DNA of 27,200 nt. It comes from Odoribacter sp. UBA944 (GTDB lineage: Bacteria > Bacteroidota > Bacteroidia > Bacteroidales > Marinifilaceae). Below are positions 1 through 7,900 of the stretch, piece by piece. How positions within the stretch are numbered: position 1 is the first letter of the stretch; each line of letters opens with the position of its first letter. The position numbers and the translations under genes are program-made. The notes under the pieces were generated by a model. It saw only the letters and a list, made by a program, of their open reading frames with translations. It ran no database searches and had not been told where the DNA came from. The DNA lies in contig DBDA01000036.1 of NCBI GenBank assembly GCA_002293375.1, positions 20,670 to 47,869 on the forward strand. Reading direction: 5' to 3'.

Positions 1-23
1 ATCGACCACTCTGCCATCCCTCC
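1..23 (-). tRNA. tRNA-Ser, 5' end only (cut by window edge)
   Basis: Read on the minus strand, the first 23 bases give GGAGGGAT followed by GGCAGAGTGGTCGAT. This matches the acceptor strand, U8 and D-arm of a class II bacterial tRNA, most like tRNA-Ser. The anticodon lies outside the window, so the isoacceptor cannot be read. A good promoter lies immediately upstream at 33-63 on the same strand. tRNA-Leu is the main alternative because it is also class II, but the GGAGGGA acceptor strand favours serine. Confidence 0.72.
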
Positions 24-32
24 AAGCGGATG

Positions 33-63
33 CAAATATAGGGTATTTTTGTCAAGAACCAAA
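33..63 (-). promoter_or_regulatory. Bacteroidota-type promoter for the tRNA-Ser gene
   Basis: On the minus strand TTTG (63-60) is followed after 19 bases by TATATTTG (40-33). This is a full match to the Bacteroidota -33 TTTG / -7 TAnnTTTG pattern. Transcription would start a few bases before or at the tRNA 5' end at 23, the expected geometry for a tRNA gene. Confidence 0.65.
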
Positions 64-129
64 ATAGTGTTCAGAATTATTTCGGGTAGAAATAACTGAT
101 TGTGGCAAAACCAATTGCTGTTCATAAAA

Positions 130-169
130 GACGAAAAAGAGGCAAGCTGCCGAATATCCGACAGCTTGC
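130..169 (-). terminator. Probable intrinsic terminator of mtaB
   Basis: GCAAGCTG (142-149) and CAGCTTGC (162-169) form a perfect 8-bp stem with a 12-base loop. Read on the minus strand, the stem is followed by a T-rich tail (CTCTTTTTCG, then CTTTT). On the plus strand nothing T-rich follows, so it should act on transcripts leaving mtaB towards the tRNA gene. It lies about 130 bases beyond the mtaB stop codon. Confidence 0.6.
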
Positions 170-240
170 ACAACTAACCCTAAACAGAAATAAACTATGA
201 AAAATTTCTGATACAAAGATAACCGATGAAAAATAATTTC

Positions 241-264
241 TCTAATTAAACATTGTTAATTAGA
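241..264. repeat. AT-rich inverted repeat in the mtaB downstream gap
   Basis: TCTAATTAA (241-249) and TTAATTAGA (256-264) are perfect inverted copies of 9 bases around a 6-base spacer. There is no run of T on either side, so a terminator is unlikely. It may be a protein-binding site or chance in AT-rich DNA. The rest of 170-300 holds no gene. The only start there gives a four-codon frame at 197-211. Confidence 0.35.
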
Positions 265-300
265 TACAAGGAATAAAAACAGTAGGGATCGAAAGACGCT

Positions 301-1590
301 TTAACCGTTGTGTTTTTGCAGATTTTCGGTGGAGAGAAATACCGGAACGATCCGGTTGATTTGCACAGGATCGAAAGGTTGCTCCACCCGGAGATAATTA
401 TCGGTAAAGCCGCTCATTTTTCCCCGGTGGTTGTTCGCTTCGAAAAGCACCGGGCGGGACTGGCCGGTAAAACGATCCGCAAAACCGGACTGCTTTTGGG
501 CGGAAATTTCCAGCAGTTCGTTTACCCGCCGCTGCTTCTCCGGTTTTGGGACGCGTTGTCCGATGTCGAGCGCCCGGGTGCCGGTACGTTCAGAATAAGG
601 GAAAACGTGCAACTGCGAAATATCCTGCTCCGCGATAAAATCCCGGGAGTCTTCAAAGTGGGAGAGAGTCTCTCCGTTCATGCCGGCGATCACATCCGCT
701 CCGATAAAGGCATCCGGGCACATTTCCCGGATCGTCCGCACCTTTTCGGCGAACAATTCCCGGTCGTACCGTCTTTTCATGAGCCGAAGCACTTCGTTGT
801 TCCCGGATTGCAGGGGGATGTGAAAATGCGGCATAAAACGGGTAGAAGAGGCGATCTTTCCGATAATTTCATTCGTCAACAGATTGGGTTCGATGGAAGA
901 GATCCGGAAGCGTTCCGCAGCGGTATTCCGGTCCAGATGGCGGATCAGTTCCGTGAAATTTTCGTTTTTCCCCCGGCCGAAATCCCCGGTATTCACCCCG
1001 GTCAGGATGATCTCCCGGATCCCTTTCTCCACCAGGTCATTCACGGCCTGTTCCACCTCGGCAATGGTAGCGCTCCGGCTTTTTCCCCTGGCATAAGGGA
1101 TGGTGCAATACGAACAGAAATAGTCGCATCCGTCCTGTATTTTCAGAAAACTGCGGGTGCGGTCCCCGTAAGAGTAAGCCAGATCGAAGCCGGCCAGCTT
1201 GAACACATCGCATCCGTGCGACTCCCGGCTTTTCGGCGTCTCCATCTTTTCCAGATACTCCCGGATCCTGAATTTATCTTTTGCTCCCAGGACCAGGTTG
1301 ACCCCTTCAATTTTCAGAAGCTCCTCCGCCCGCAACTGGGCATAACAACCCACCACCACGACTACGGCCTCCGGATTGCGGTGAATGACCTGCCGGATCA
1401 GTTGCCGGCCTTTGTGTTCCGCCATATCAGTCACACTGCAGGTGTTGATGATGCACAGATCCGCTGCCGCTCTGTTTTCCACGGTGATGGTTCCGGCCTC
1501 CTCCAATTTTTGTCTGATCGTAGATGTTTCCGAAAAGTTCAATTTGCATCCCAATGTGGTGTACGATGCCTTTTTCCCTGCCAAGATCAT
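301..1590 (-). CDS. mtaB: tRNA (N6-L-threonylcarbamoyladenosine(37)-C2)-methylthiotransferase MtaB
   Basis: This radical-SAM enzyme converts t6A37 to ms2t6A37 in tRNAs reading ANN codons, using two iron-sulphur clusters. The 429-residue product has the usual order. An N-terminal methylthiotransferase domain carries cysteines at about 15 (TLGCKLN), 51 (NTCSVTD) and 82 (VGCYAQ). A radical-SAM domain has CxxxCxxC at 155/159/162 (GCDYFCSYC). A C-terminal TRAM-like domain occupies roughly 370-425. The TLGCKLNFSETS start is the MtaB type rather than MiaB or RimO. The open frame runs on far upstream, but ATG at 1590 fits the family length and lies just inside a promoter at 1611-1618; the extra upstream part is antisense to lpxB. 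It is divergent from lpxB across 57 bases. TsaD, which makes its t6A substrate, is encoded at 17175-18194. Confidence 0.93.
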   Translation of the reverse strand: MILAGKKASYTTLGCKLNFSETSTIRQKLEEAGTITVENRAAADLCIINTCSVTDMAEHKGRQLIRQVIHRNPEAVVVVVGCYAQLRAEELLKIEGVNLVLGAKDKFRIREYLEKMETPKSRESHGCDVFKLAGFDLAYSYGDRTRSFLKIQDGCDYFCSYCTIPYARGKSRSATIAEVEQAVNDLVEKGIREIILTGVNTGDFGRGKNENFTELIRHLDRNTAAERFRISSIEPNLLTNEIIGKIASSTRFMPHFHIPLQSGNNEVLRLMKRRYDRELFAEKVRTIREMCPDAFIGADVIAGMNGETLSHFEDSRDFIAEQDISQLHVFPYSERTGTRALDIGQRVPKPEKQRRVNELLEISAQKQSGFADRFTGQSRPVLFEANNHRGKMSGFTDNYLRVEQPFDPVQINRIVPVFLSTENLQKHNG

Positions 1591-1600
1591 ATCCGCCCGA

Positions 1601-1628
1601 TTTGTGTGTGCAAATATAGCTATCTTTG
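1601..1628 (+). promoter_or_regulatory. Promoter of lpxB
   Basis: TATCTTTG at 1621-1628 fits the TAnnTTTG -7 element, with TTTG at 1601-1604 as a possible -33 element. The spacing of 16 bases is a little short. The lpxB ATG follows 19 bases after the -7 box, giving a very short leader. It interleaves with the opposing mtaB promoter. Confidence 0.5.
1611..1618 (-). promoter_or_regulatory. -7 element of the mtaB promoter
   Basis: Read on the minus strand, 1618-1611 is TATATTTG, a full match to TAnnTTTG, 20 bases upstream of the mtaB ATG. No clean TTTG stands at the expected -33 position, so only the -7 box is claimed. It lies between the -33 and -7 boxes of the lpxB promoter, so the two polymerases would compete for the same DNA. 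Confidence 0.45.
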
Positions 1629-1647
1629 CAGAATAAAATAACACACG

Positions 1648-2781
1648 ATGCGTTACTATATTATTGCCGGAGAGGCGTCGGGCGACCTGCACGCCTCCAA
1701 TCTGATCAAAGGGCTTCGGAAATACGATCCGCAGGCCGATATTCGCGGCTGGGGAGGCGACCTCATGCGGAGTGCCGGCGCCGATATTGTGCGCCACTAC
1801 AAGGACACGGCCGTCATGGGATTCTTTACAGTGCTGAAAAACCTGGGACGCATCAAAGAGAATATCCGGCAATGTTGCGCAGACATACAGGCCTGGAAAC
1901 CGGACGTGGTGCTGTTGGTGGACTACGGAGGATTTAACCTGAAGATCGCCCGTTATGCGAAAGAGCAGGGATTCCGGGTATTTTACTACATCTCCCCGAA
2001 GATCTGGGCGTGGAATACCGGACGGGTGGAAAAGATCCGGAAGTATGTGGACCGGATGTATGTGATCTTCCCTTTTGAACAGGAGTTTTACAGCCGGTAC
2101 GGGTACAGGGTGGATTATGCAGGCAACCCCCTGACGGATGCCATACACAACCGCCCCTTCCGGGACAAGAGCACCGGGGAGTTTATACAGGCGAACCACC
2201 TCTCCGGCAAGCCGTTGATCGCTTTGGTGGCCGGCAGTCGGACACAGGAGTTGAAAAATATGTTGCCGAAGATGCTTTCCGTCCGGACTGACTTCCCGGA
2301 GTATGAATTTGTCATTGCCGGCGCCCCCTCCATGTCGGAAGCGGATTATGCCCCCTATATTCGGGGAACGGACGTCCGGATCCTGTATGAACAAACCTAC
2401 CGGCTGATCCGGCATTCGGCCGCCGCCTTGGTCACATCCGGAACCGCAACCTTGGAAACGGCCCTGCTGAAAACACCGCAGGTGGTTTGTTACAGCGGAG
2501 AAGGAGGCGTGTTCTATTACCTGATGTTCAAATGGTTTGTCAAAGTAAAATACATTTCGTTGGTCAACCTGATCATGGACCGGGAAGCGGTAACGGAACT
2601 GCTAATGCAGAAACTCAACCGGAAACGGTTAGTGAAAGAACTTTCCGCCATCCTGAACGACCCGGTAAGACGCGGACGGATGCTGGCGGATTACGACGAA
2701 GTAGAAAGGCGTCTGGGCGCTCCGGGAGCATCGGAACGGTTTGCGGAAATGATGGTAAACGCATTGAATGAAAATACATAG
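1648..2781 (+). CDS. lpxB: Lipid-A-disaccharide synthase LpxB
   Basis: LpxB is a peripheral inner-membrane GT19 glycosyltransferase. It joins UDP-2,3-diacylglucosamine to lipid X to form the lipid A disaccharide. The product has 377 residues, the normal family size. Recognisable motifs are GEASGD near residues 8-13, SPKIWAW at 116-122 followed by the basic GRVEKIRKYVDR stretch, AGNPLTD from 158, an AGSRTQE nucleotide-sugar loop and SGTATLE at 264-270. The ATG at 1648 begins the conserved MRYYIIAGEASGD N-terminus. No clear Shine-Dalgarno sequence is seen, which is usual for this phylum. It is divergent from mtaB and lies 163 bases before the signalling cluster. No other lpx gene is present here. 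Confidence 0.95.
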   Translation: MRYYIIAGEASGDLHASNLIKGLRKYDPQADIRGWGGDLMRSAGADIVRHYKDTAVMGFFTVLKNLGRIKENIRQCCADIQAWKPDVVLLVDYGGFNLKIARYAKEQGFRVFYYISPKIWAWNTGRVEKIRKYVDRMYVIFPFEQEFYSRYGYRVDYAGNPLTDAIHNRPFRDKSTGEFIQANHLSGKPLIALVAGSRTQELKNMLPKMLSVRTDFPEYEFVIAGAPSMSEADYAPYIRGTDVRILYEQTYRLIRHSAAALVTSGTATLETALLKTPQVVCYSGEGGVFYYLMFKWFVKVKYISLVNLIMDREAVTELLMQKLNRKRLVKELSAILNDPVRRGRMLADYDEVERRLGAPGASERFAEMMVNALNENT

Positions 2782-2821
2782 AGGAGATATAATATATTTT
2801 AAAGGGATACAGTTACATACA

Positions 2822-2850
2822 TTTATAATCCCAAATTCTTCTTATATTTG
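2822..2850 (+). promoter_or_regulatory. Promoter of the zinc-ribbon/kinase/AAA+ cluster
   Basis: TATATTTG at 2843-2850 is a full -7 match, with TTTA at 2822-2825 as a near -33 element 17 bases upstream. It lies in the 163-base gap after lpxB and leaves a leader of nearly 90 bases before the first cluster gene at 2945. It is the best promoter upstream of the seven-gene run. Confidence 0.5.
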
Positions 2851-2944
2851 CACGGCTTAATAGTAAGCGGGTGAAATGTGCGGATCATGTACAAAGTGAC
2901 CGGACTATTTTTAGGATTTACTGACCAGATTTATTGGCAGGGGC

Positions 2945-3907
2945 ATGCAGAATTTTCAGGAAAAGGAGCAGGAACTCAGTGCGGGTAAGACGGTACACAA
3001 AACGGTAGAGAAACAACAGGGTGCAACTTACTGCTGTCCGAATTGCGGAGCCGTTCATTCGGCGGTCGATAAGTTTTGTTCCGAGTGCGGGGCAGGACTG
3101 AAGGAGAACTCGTGCGTGCATTGTGGGGCTGAAACACAGCCGGATTGGGAAATTTGCCCGGCTTGCGGACACAATTTGCAGGCAGAGCAATGTTCATTTT
3201 GCGGCGGAGCGATGGAGGCTGACAGCGCCTTTTGTCCCGAGTGCGGCAACCCCCGTACGGGTATTGTGTGCCCGGGGTGCCGGACACTGAATTTCCGCAG
3301 TTTTTGCCGGAAATGCAACACCCCGCTGAATGCGCAGGCACAGGAGGCATTGGCGGAGGCGCGAAAAGATCCGAAGGTGCAGCAGGTAATCGCTATTGTC
3401 CGGGAGTTAGCCGAACTTGAGGCGTTCATACTCTCTCCGCCCGAAGCCGGAGCTGCGCCGCCTGAGATTCCGGAACTTTCAGCAGAAAACTGCGAATTGA
3501 TTAACCAATACAAGGAGCTGCTGGCGGCGTTCCGCGGACAGGAGTTGCAGGAAAAAGCAGAGGAGAAGCCTGTGGAAACGTCTGAAACCGCTCCAAAGCC
3601 CAAGCCGGTTTTTTCTGTCAACATTGTGAGCAAAGAGGAGGCAATGAAGAAATACCGGGAGAAAGTGGCGGAAATGCAGGAGATGTTGGTTTCAATGACC
3701 CCCGATGCGAACCTGACGCCACAATTGCAGCGCGACTATTATTCCGCCCGGAAGATAAAAGTACAGGAACCGAACAGACTCTATTGGGTATGTTATGCTT
3801 ACGACTGTTGTCACGATTACCCGAACGAATGTTCCAAGCCCTGGAAAGGAGGGAGATACATGTATGTACGTGATGAAGATATAGAGCTATACTATGGCCC
3901 GGCTTGA
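2945..3907 (+). CDS. Multi-zinc-ribbon protein, copy 1 (unknown function)
   Basis: This 320-residue protein has four successive zinc-ribbon-like units. CxxC pairs lie at 31/34 with 45/48, 57/60 with 71/74, 83/86 with 97/100, and 109/112 with 121/124, matching double-zinc-ribbon families. A helical segment follows at about 130-165, then a charged stretch and a Pro/Lys-rich linker near 210-220. The C-terminal domain carries further cysteines around a PWKGG motif. There is no signal peptide or membrane segment, so it should be cytoplasmic. The N-terminus has HKTVEK, loosely like the kinase's KTMRP motifs. It is the first gene of the cluster and a clear duplicate of the next gene. A scaffold or adaptor role is inference. 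The ATG at 2945 has only a weak purine-rich stretch upstream. Confidence 0.8.
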   Translation: MQNFQEKEQELSAGKTVHKTVEKQQGATYCCPNCGAVHSAVDKFCSECGAGLKENSCVHCGAETQPDWEICPACGHNLQAEQCSFCGGAMEADSAFCPECGNPRTGIVCPGCRTLNFRSFCRKCNTPLNAQAQEALAEARKDPKVQQVIAIVRELAELEAFILSPPEAGAAPPEIPELSAENCELINQYKELLAAFRGQELQEKAEEKPVETSETAPKPKPVFSVNIVSKEEAMKKYREKVAEMQEMLVSMTPDANLTPQLQRDYYSARKIKVQEPNRLYWVCYAYDCCHDYPNECSKPWKGGRYMYVRDEDIELYYGPA

Positions 3908-3949
3908 TTTAACAAGATAGTTGTTTTGATTTACCTTTGATTTAAGAAT

Positions 3950-4924
3950 ATGATGCAAAATACGCAGGAAAAGGCGCAGGAGCTCCACGAATCCAAGCCG
4001 GCGCAGGGAATAGAAAAACAGGCCGGCACCACTTATGAATGCCCTAATTGCGGGGCAAGACATTCGGCAAATGACAAATTTTGTTCCGAATGCGGTAAAG
4101 GATTGAACGGCACCACATGTGTTCATTGCGGAGTGGAAACGCAGCCCAACTGGGAGATCTGTCCGGCTTGCGGACACAATCTGCAGGCGGAACTTTGTTC
4201 GTTTTGCGGCGGGGCGATGGATGCCGACAGCGCTTTTTGCCCGGAGTGCGGCAATCCCCGAACAGGCATTTTGTGCCCCGGATGCCAGACACTGAACTTC
4301 CGCAGTTTTTGCCGGAAATGCAACACCCCGCTCAATGCGCTGGCGCAGGAAGCGTTGGCAGAGGCGCGGAAAGATCCGAAGGTGCAACAGGCAATCGCTA
4401 TTGCTCAGGAGTTGGCCGAACTGGAGGCGTTTTTACTCTCTCCAACGGAAGACGAAGCCGCACCGCCCGAGATCCCGGAGCTTTCGGCGGAAAACCGCGA
4501 ATTGATCGACCAATACAAGGATCTGCTGGCGGCGTTCCGGGGACAGGAGTTGCAGGAGAAAGCGGAAGAGAAGCCTGTGGAGGCGCCGAAACCCGCTCCA
4601 AAACCCAAACCGGGTTTTTCCGTCAACATCGTGAGCAGGGAGGAGGCGATGAAGAAGTACAAAGAGAAATTGTCCGAAATGCAGGAGATGTTGGCTTCGA
4701 TGATCCCGGATGCGGGCATGACGCCGCAGTTGCAGCGCGACTACTATTCGGCGCGGAAGGTGGAGATCGTTACCCGGACCAAGATCAAAGTACCGCTCTA
4801 CTGGATTTGTACGGCGTATGGTTGTAAGCACAGCCAACCAAATGATTGTTCCGAACCGTGGAAAGGCGGGAAGTGGGTGTACGATGAACGCGAAGAGGTG
4901 ACATCTACCTGGGTACGTCAGTAG
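3950..4924 (+). CDS. Multi-zinc-ribbon protein, copy 2 (unknown function)
   Basis: This 324-residue paralogue of the preceding protein aligns nearly end to end. The third and fourth zinc ribbons and the following helix (about residues 84-140) are almost identical between copies. The N-terminus and the last 50 residues have diverged: the C-terminal part here reads YWICTAYGCKHS and again contains PWKGG. All eight CxxC pairs are kept. ATG codons at 3950 and 3953 are both usable and cannot be separated. TACCTTTG at 3932-3939 resembles a -7 element, but no -33 partner is clear. It lies 42 bases after copy 1 and 59 bases before the kinase. Tandem duplication is the simplest origin; separate roles are not shown. 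Confidence 0.8.
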   Translation: MMQNTQEKAQELHESKPAQGIEKQAGTTYECPNCGARHSANDKFCSECGKGLNGTTCVHCGVETQPNWEICPACGHNLQAELCSFCGGAMDADSAFCPECGNPRTGILCPGCQTLNFRSFCRKCNTPLNALAQEALAEARKDPKVQQAIAIAQELAELEAFLLSPTEDEAAPPEIPELSAENRELIDQYKDLLAAFRGQELQEKAEEKPVEAPKPAPKPKPGFSVNIVSREEAMKKYKEKLSEMQEMLASMIPDAGMTPQLQRDYYSARKVEIVTRTKIKVPLYWICTAYGCKHSQPNDCSEPWKGGKWVYDEREEVTSTWVRQ

Positions 4925-4983
4925 AAGCGTATGTGGTTTATGGAGTTATAGATAAACATAGTGAGTAGTTTAAAATAAAAAAT

Positions 4984-7900
4984 ATGGCAGACGATTCAGA
5001 AAAGACGATTCGGCCGGGTGAAGAGCCGGAAGCAGAGAAAACGATGCGCCCGGCAGAACCGGTGGAAAAGACGATGCGCCCCGATGCGGCTTCTGCAGAT
5101 AAAACGATGCGCCCCGATGCTGATAAGACAATGCGTCCGGACGCAGATAAAACGATGCGTCCCGATCAACAGGAGGAGAAGACCAAAATTGTCAACCAGC
5201 AATTTACGGAGATCGAGATCAATAAAGTCCGGTATCAGGTTGTCCGGACGATTTCCGAAGGTACGGGCGAGGCACAGATATTTCTGGTGGAAAGCCAGGG
5301 GAGACAGTTTGCCCTGAAGTTGTACTACGTGGGCATCTTCCCGCCACCCAACCACGATATCATGGAGATCATCCGGAAATCGGGAGGAACGGGCCTGTTG
5401 GTGGCTACGCTGGAACACGGGGTTTGGACCAATCCGCAAACACAAGAGAAGCGCGATTACGAACTGATGGAGTTTTGCGCCGGCGGTTCGCTGGATCAAT
5501 TGAAAATTAACGGCGATGAGAAGTTGTTGAGCGAAATTGCGTTGCGTTGCGCTGCTGCGTTGGATTTTCTCCACAAGCAGCAGGTGATCCACCGCGATGT
5601 GAAGCCGGCCAACTTTTTCTTCCGGAAAGAGGGCCGGAAACTGACCGATCTGGCATTGGCCGATTTCGGTATTTCGATCCAGGCCGACAAGAACGGCAAG
5701 TTGACGATATCGGCCGATATGCATAGCAAACAACAGCTTCGGACCCCTATTTATACCGCTCCGGAGTACTACGACTTTTCCAATGTGATCGACGGGAAGA
5801 TCCAGATAAGTAACAAGATGGATTTCTTTTCGCTGGGAATGATGTTGTTAACACTTTGGGACGGCGAGGAGATTTTCAGGATGAGCGAATACGAATTGAA
5901 CAGCCTGAAAAAGAGCGGAAAGTTGCCCTATCCGAAAAATATGGGTGAGCGTACGCTGCAATTGATCAAAGCGTTGACGCTTGCAGATCCAAATACCCGC
6001 GCCGATCTGGAAAAGATTGCGCGTTGGGCGAAAGGGGAGACGATCTACGATTTGCAGGCGGAGAAGGACAATATTGCCGGTTTTAAAATTGTTTTCAACA
6101 GTTCCAAAAATCAGATAGCCCACTCGCCAAAAGAGTTGGTGCAATTCATGGCGGAGGATAAAACATTGGCTATCAAGTATCTGTATCAGGGGAAAATAGA
6201 GGAGTGGTTGGAAGGGATCCACCGCAACGAACTGGCGGCCGAACTGCACGAAATAACGGAGAAACGCTTTCCGAAAAACGAAGAGGCCGGTTTCTTTGCT
6301 ACCTGTTATTTCTTAGACGATGAACTCCCCTATACGGATGTGAAGGGTAATGCACTCAATTCGCCGCAGGAGATCGCCCAATCGCTGAAAGCAAATGCCA
6401 AACACTACGAAAAAGCGTTGACGAACAGCGAAGACTCACTCTTCCTGTTTTTCACCGCTCGCGGTTCGGCGAACGTTACGCAGGAGTTCGCTCCGTTGTT
6501 TAAAAAGAGCAAAGACAACCGCAGCGCCCTGTTGCAATTGATCCACACACTGGATCAGACATTGCCGTGGATCATGGTTACCAACAAAAATGAGACCATT
6601 GAATGTCGTACGCCGGAAGAAGTGCTTCAAGCCAAATACGAGCATACGCTCAGCGATGAATCCTGGGCAGACCTGATCGGCGAAGGTTTTCTCACCTGGT
6701 TGCGTTATACCGATCCGGCTGTAGAGGGAAAGGTCCGCTCAGCTCAGGGGCATGCCGAACGCCAGACGGCGGTATTGTATAACCTCAGCCCGAAAATCTC
6801 CTACAATTTTCAGATGGACGAGAACGCCGGCGATTATTTCTTTACGGCGGAAGAGGTGGGGAATTACATGAACCTCCGTATGCGGGAGTACATTCTGGAT
6901 GAAAACGACAGTTTCGCTAGTGTCCAATTGGATTTGATGTGCAACATTGACAATACGCAATTGTACGACTACTTCAAATCAAAAGGGGTGTACGACGATA
7001 AAATCGCTTGGATCAAGTATTGCGCAGACCTGAAATCGAAGGACAATACCAACAAATCCGGCCCCTACAACTGGAAGGTGGGCGTATACAAAGCCATCAA
7101 AGGATTGGGGTTTGATCCGTTCTACTATTTCCCCCAAAGTGACAAGCGAATCTATACCCTGGACGAACTGAGCCAGATCCCTTCCAAAGAGATCAAAAAT
7201 GAGTTGGCGAAAGGGTACCTGCAGGCATGGCTTACCACCTTCTGGCAGGAGAATCCCGCGTTAAACCTGACACCGAAGTATACGTTTGAGCGGGAGACAG
7301 TTAAATACCTCCACTATTTAGAGAAACTAGACAAGGATAATGCCGACGTAAAGAACTACAACATCGGGAAAAAATCGGTAGAGAAAGCGCTTGCTAACCT
7401 CAAAAAGAAACAGCGGGCACACATCTGGTCTAAAATACTCATCGGGTCGGTTACCCTTTTGGCCTCTGTTGCGGTTATCCTGAGTTTATTAAATATAAAC
7501 ATCCCGATCAATGCGGAAGACCACAAAGGGTGGATCGCCATTGCCGCAGGGGTTGCGGGTGTACTCGCTGCAGGGATCATGTTTCTGGGCGCCAATGCCG
7601 GTTGCCTGATCAATCTGGTAGTCGGCGCGGTGGTCTACTTTGCTATCGGAGCACTGCTCCTTTTCTGTATACCGTATATTGGATTCATTGCAGCCGGTTT
7701 ATTGGTGCTGATGTTGGTATTCTGGATCATCCGTTCTTACTTCAAATACCCGGCCCTGAACCGTGCAAACAAACACCTGCTTCATCCTGGTTTCGAAGAG
7801 TTGGAATTTGAACCGTTGCATTTTGCGTTTTCCGATGCACAGAACTTTAAATCGTCGATAGGCGACGCTTCTTACAATTACGCCTCCTATTTGAGTACGG

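Noticed and set aside
214..221. TATCTTTG on the minus strand as a promoter in the left gap.
   Set aside because: No TTTG-like element stands 17-20 bases upstream, and no gene begins downstream on that strand before the tRNA, which has its own better promoter.
1..300. A mobile element boundary at the tRNA-Ser gene.
   Set aside because: No integrase, no repeat of the tRNA end within the window and no inverted repeat pair typical of insertion sequences was seen.
310..1641. A 443-codon plus-strand open frame opposite mtaB.
   Set aside because: mtaB has all its cysteine motifs on the other strand. This frame has the His/Arg/Pro-rich composition of a shadow and no recognisable domain.
1591..2415. 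A long N-terminal extension of mtaB and similar long extensions of tsaD and tamB.
   Set aside because: The extra parts lie antisense to neighbouring genes and are absent from the known families, whose conserved N-termini begin at the starts chosen here.
5095..5166. A CRISPR-like or non-coding repeat array.
   Set aside because: The three 24-base units are contiguous with no spacers, stay in frame and encode an identical peptide.
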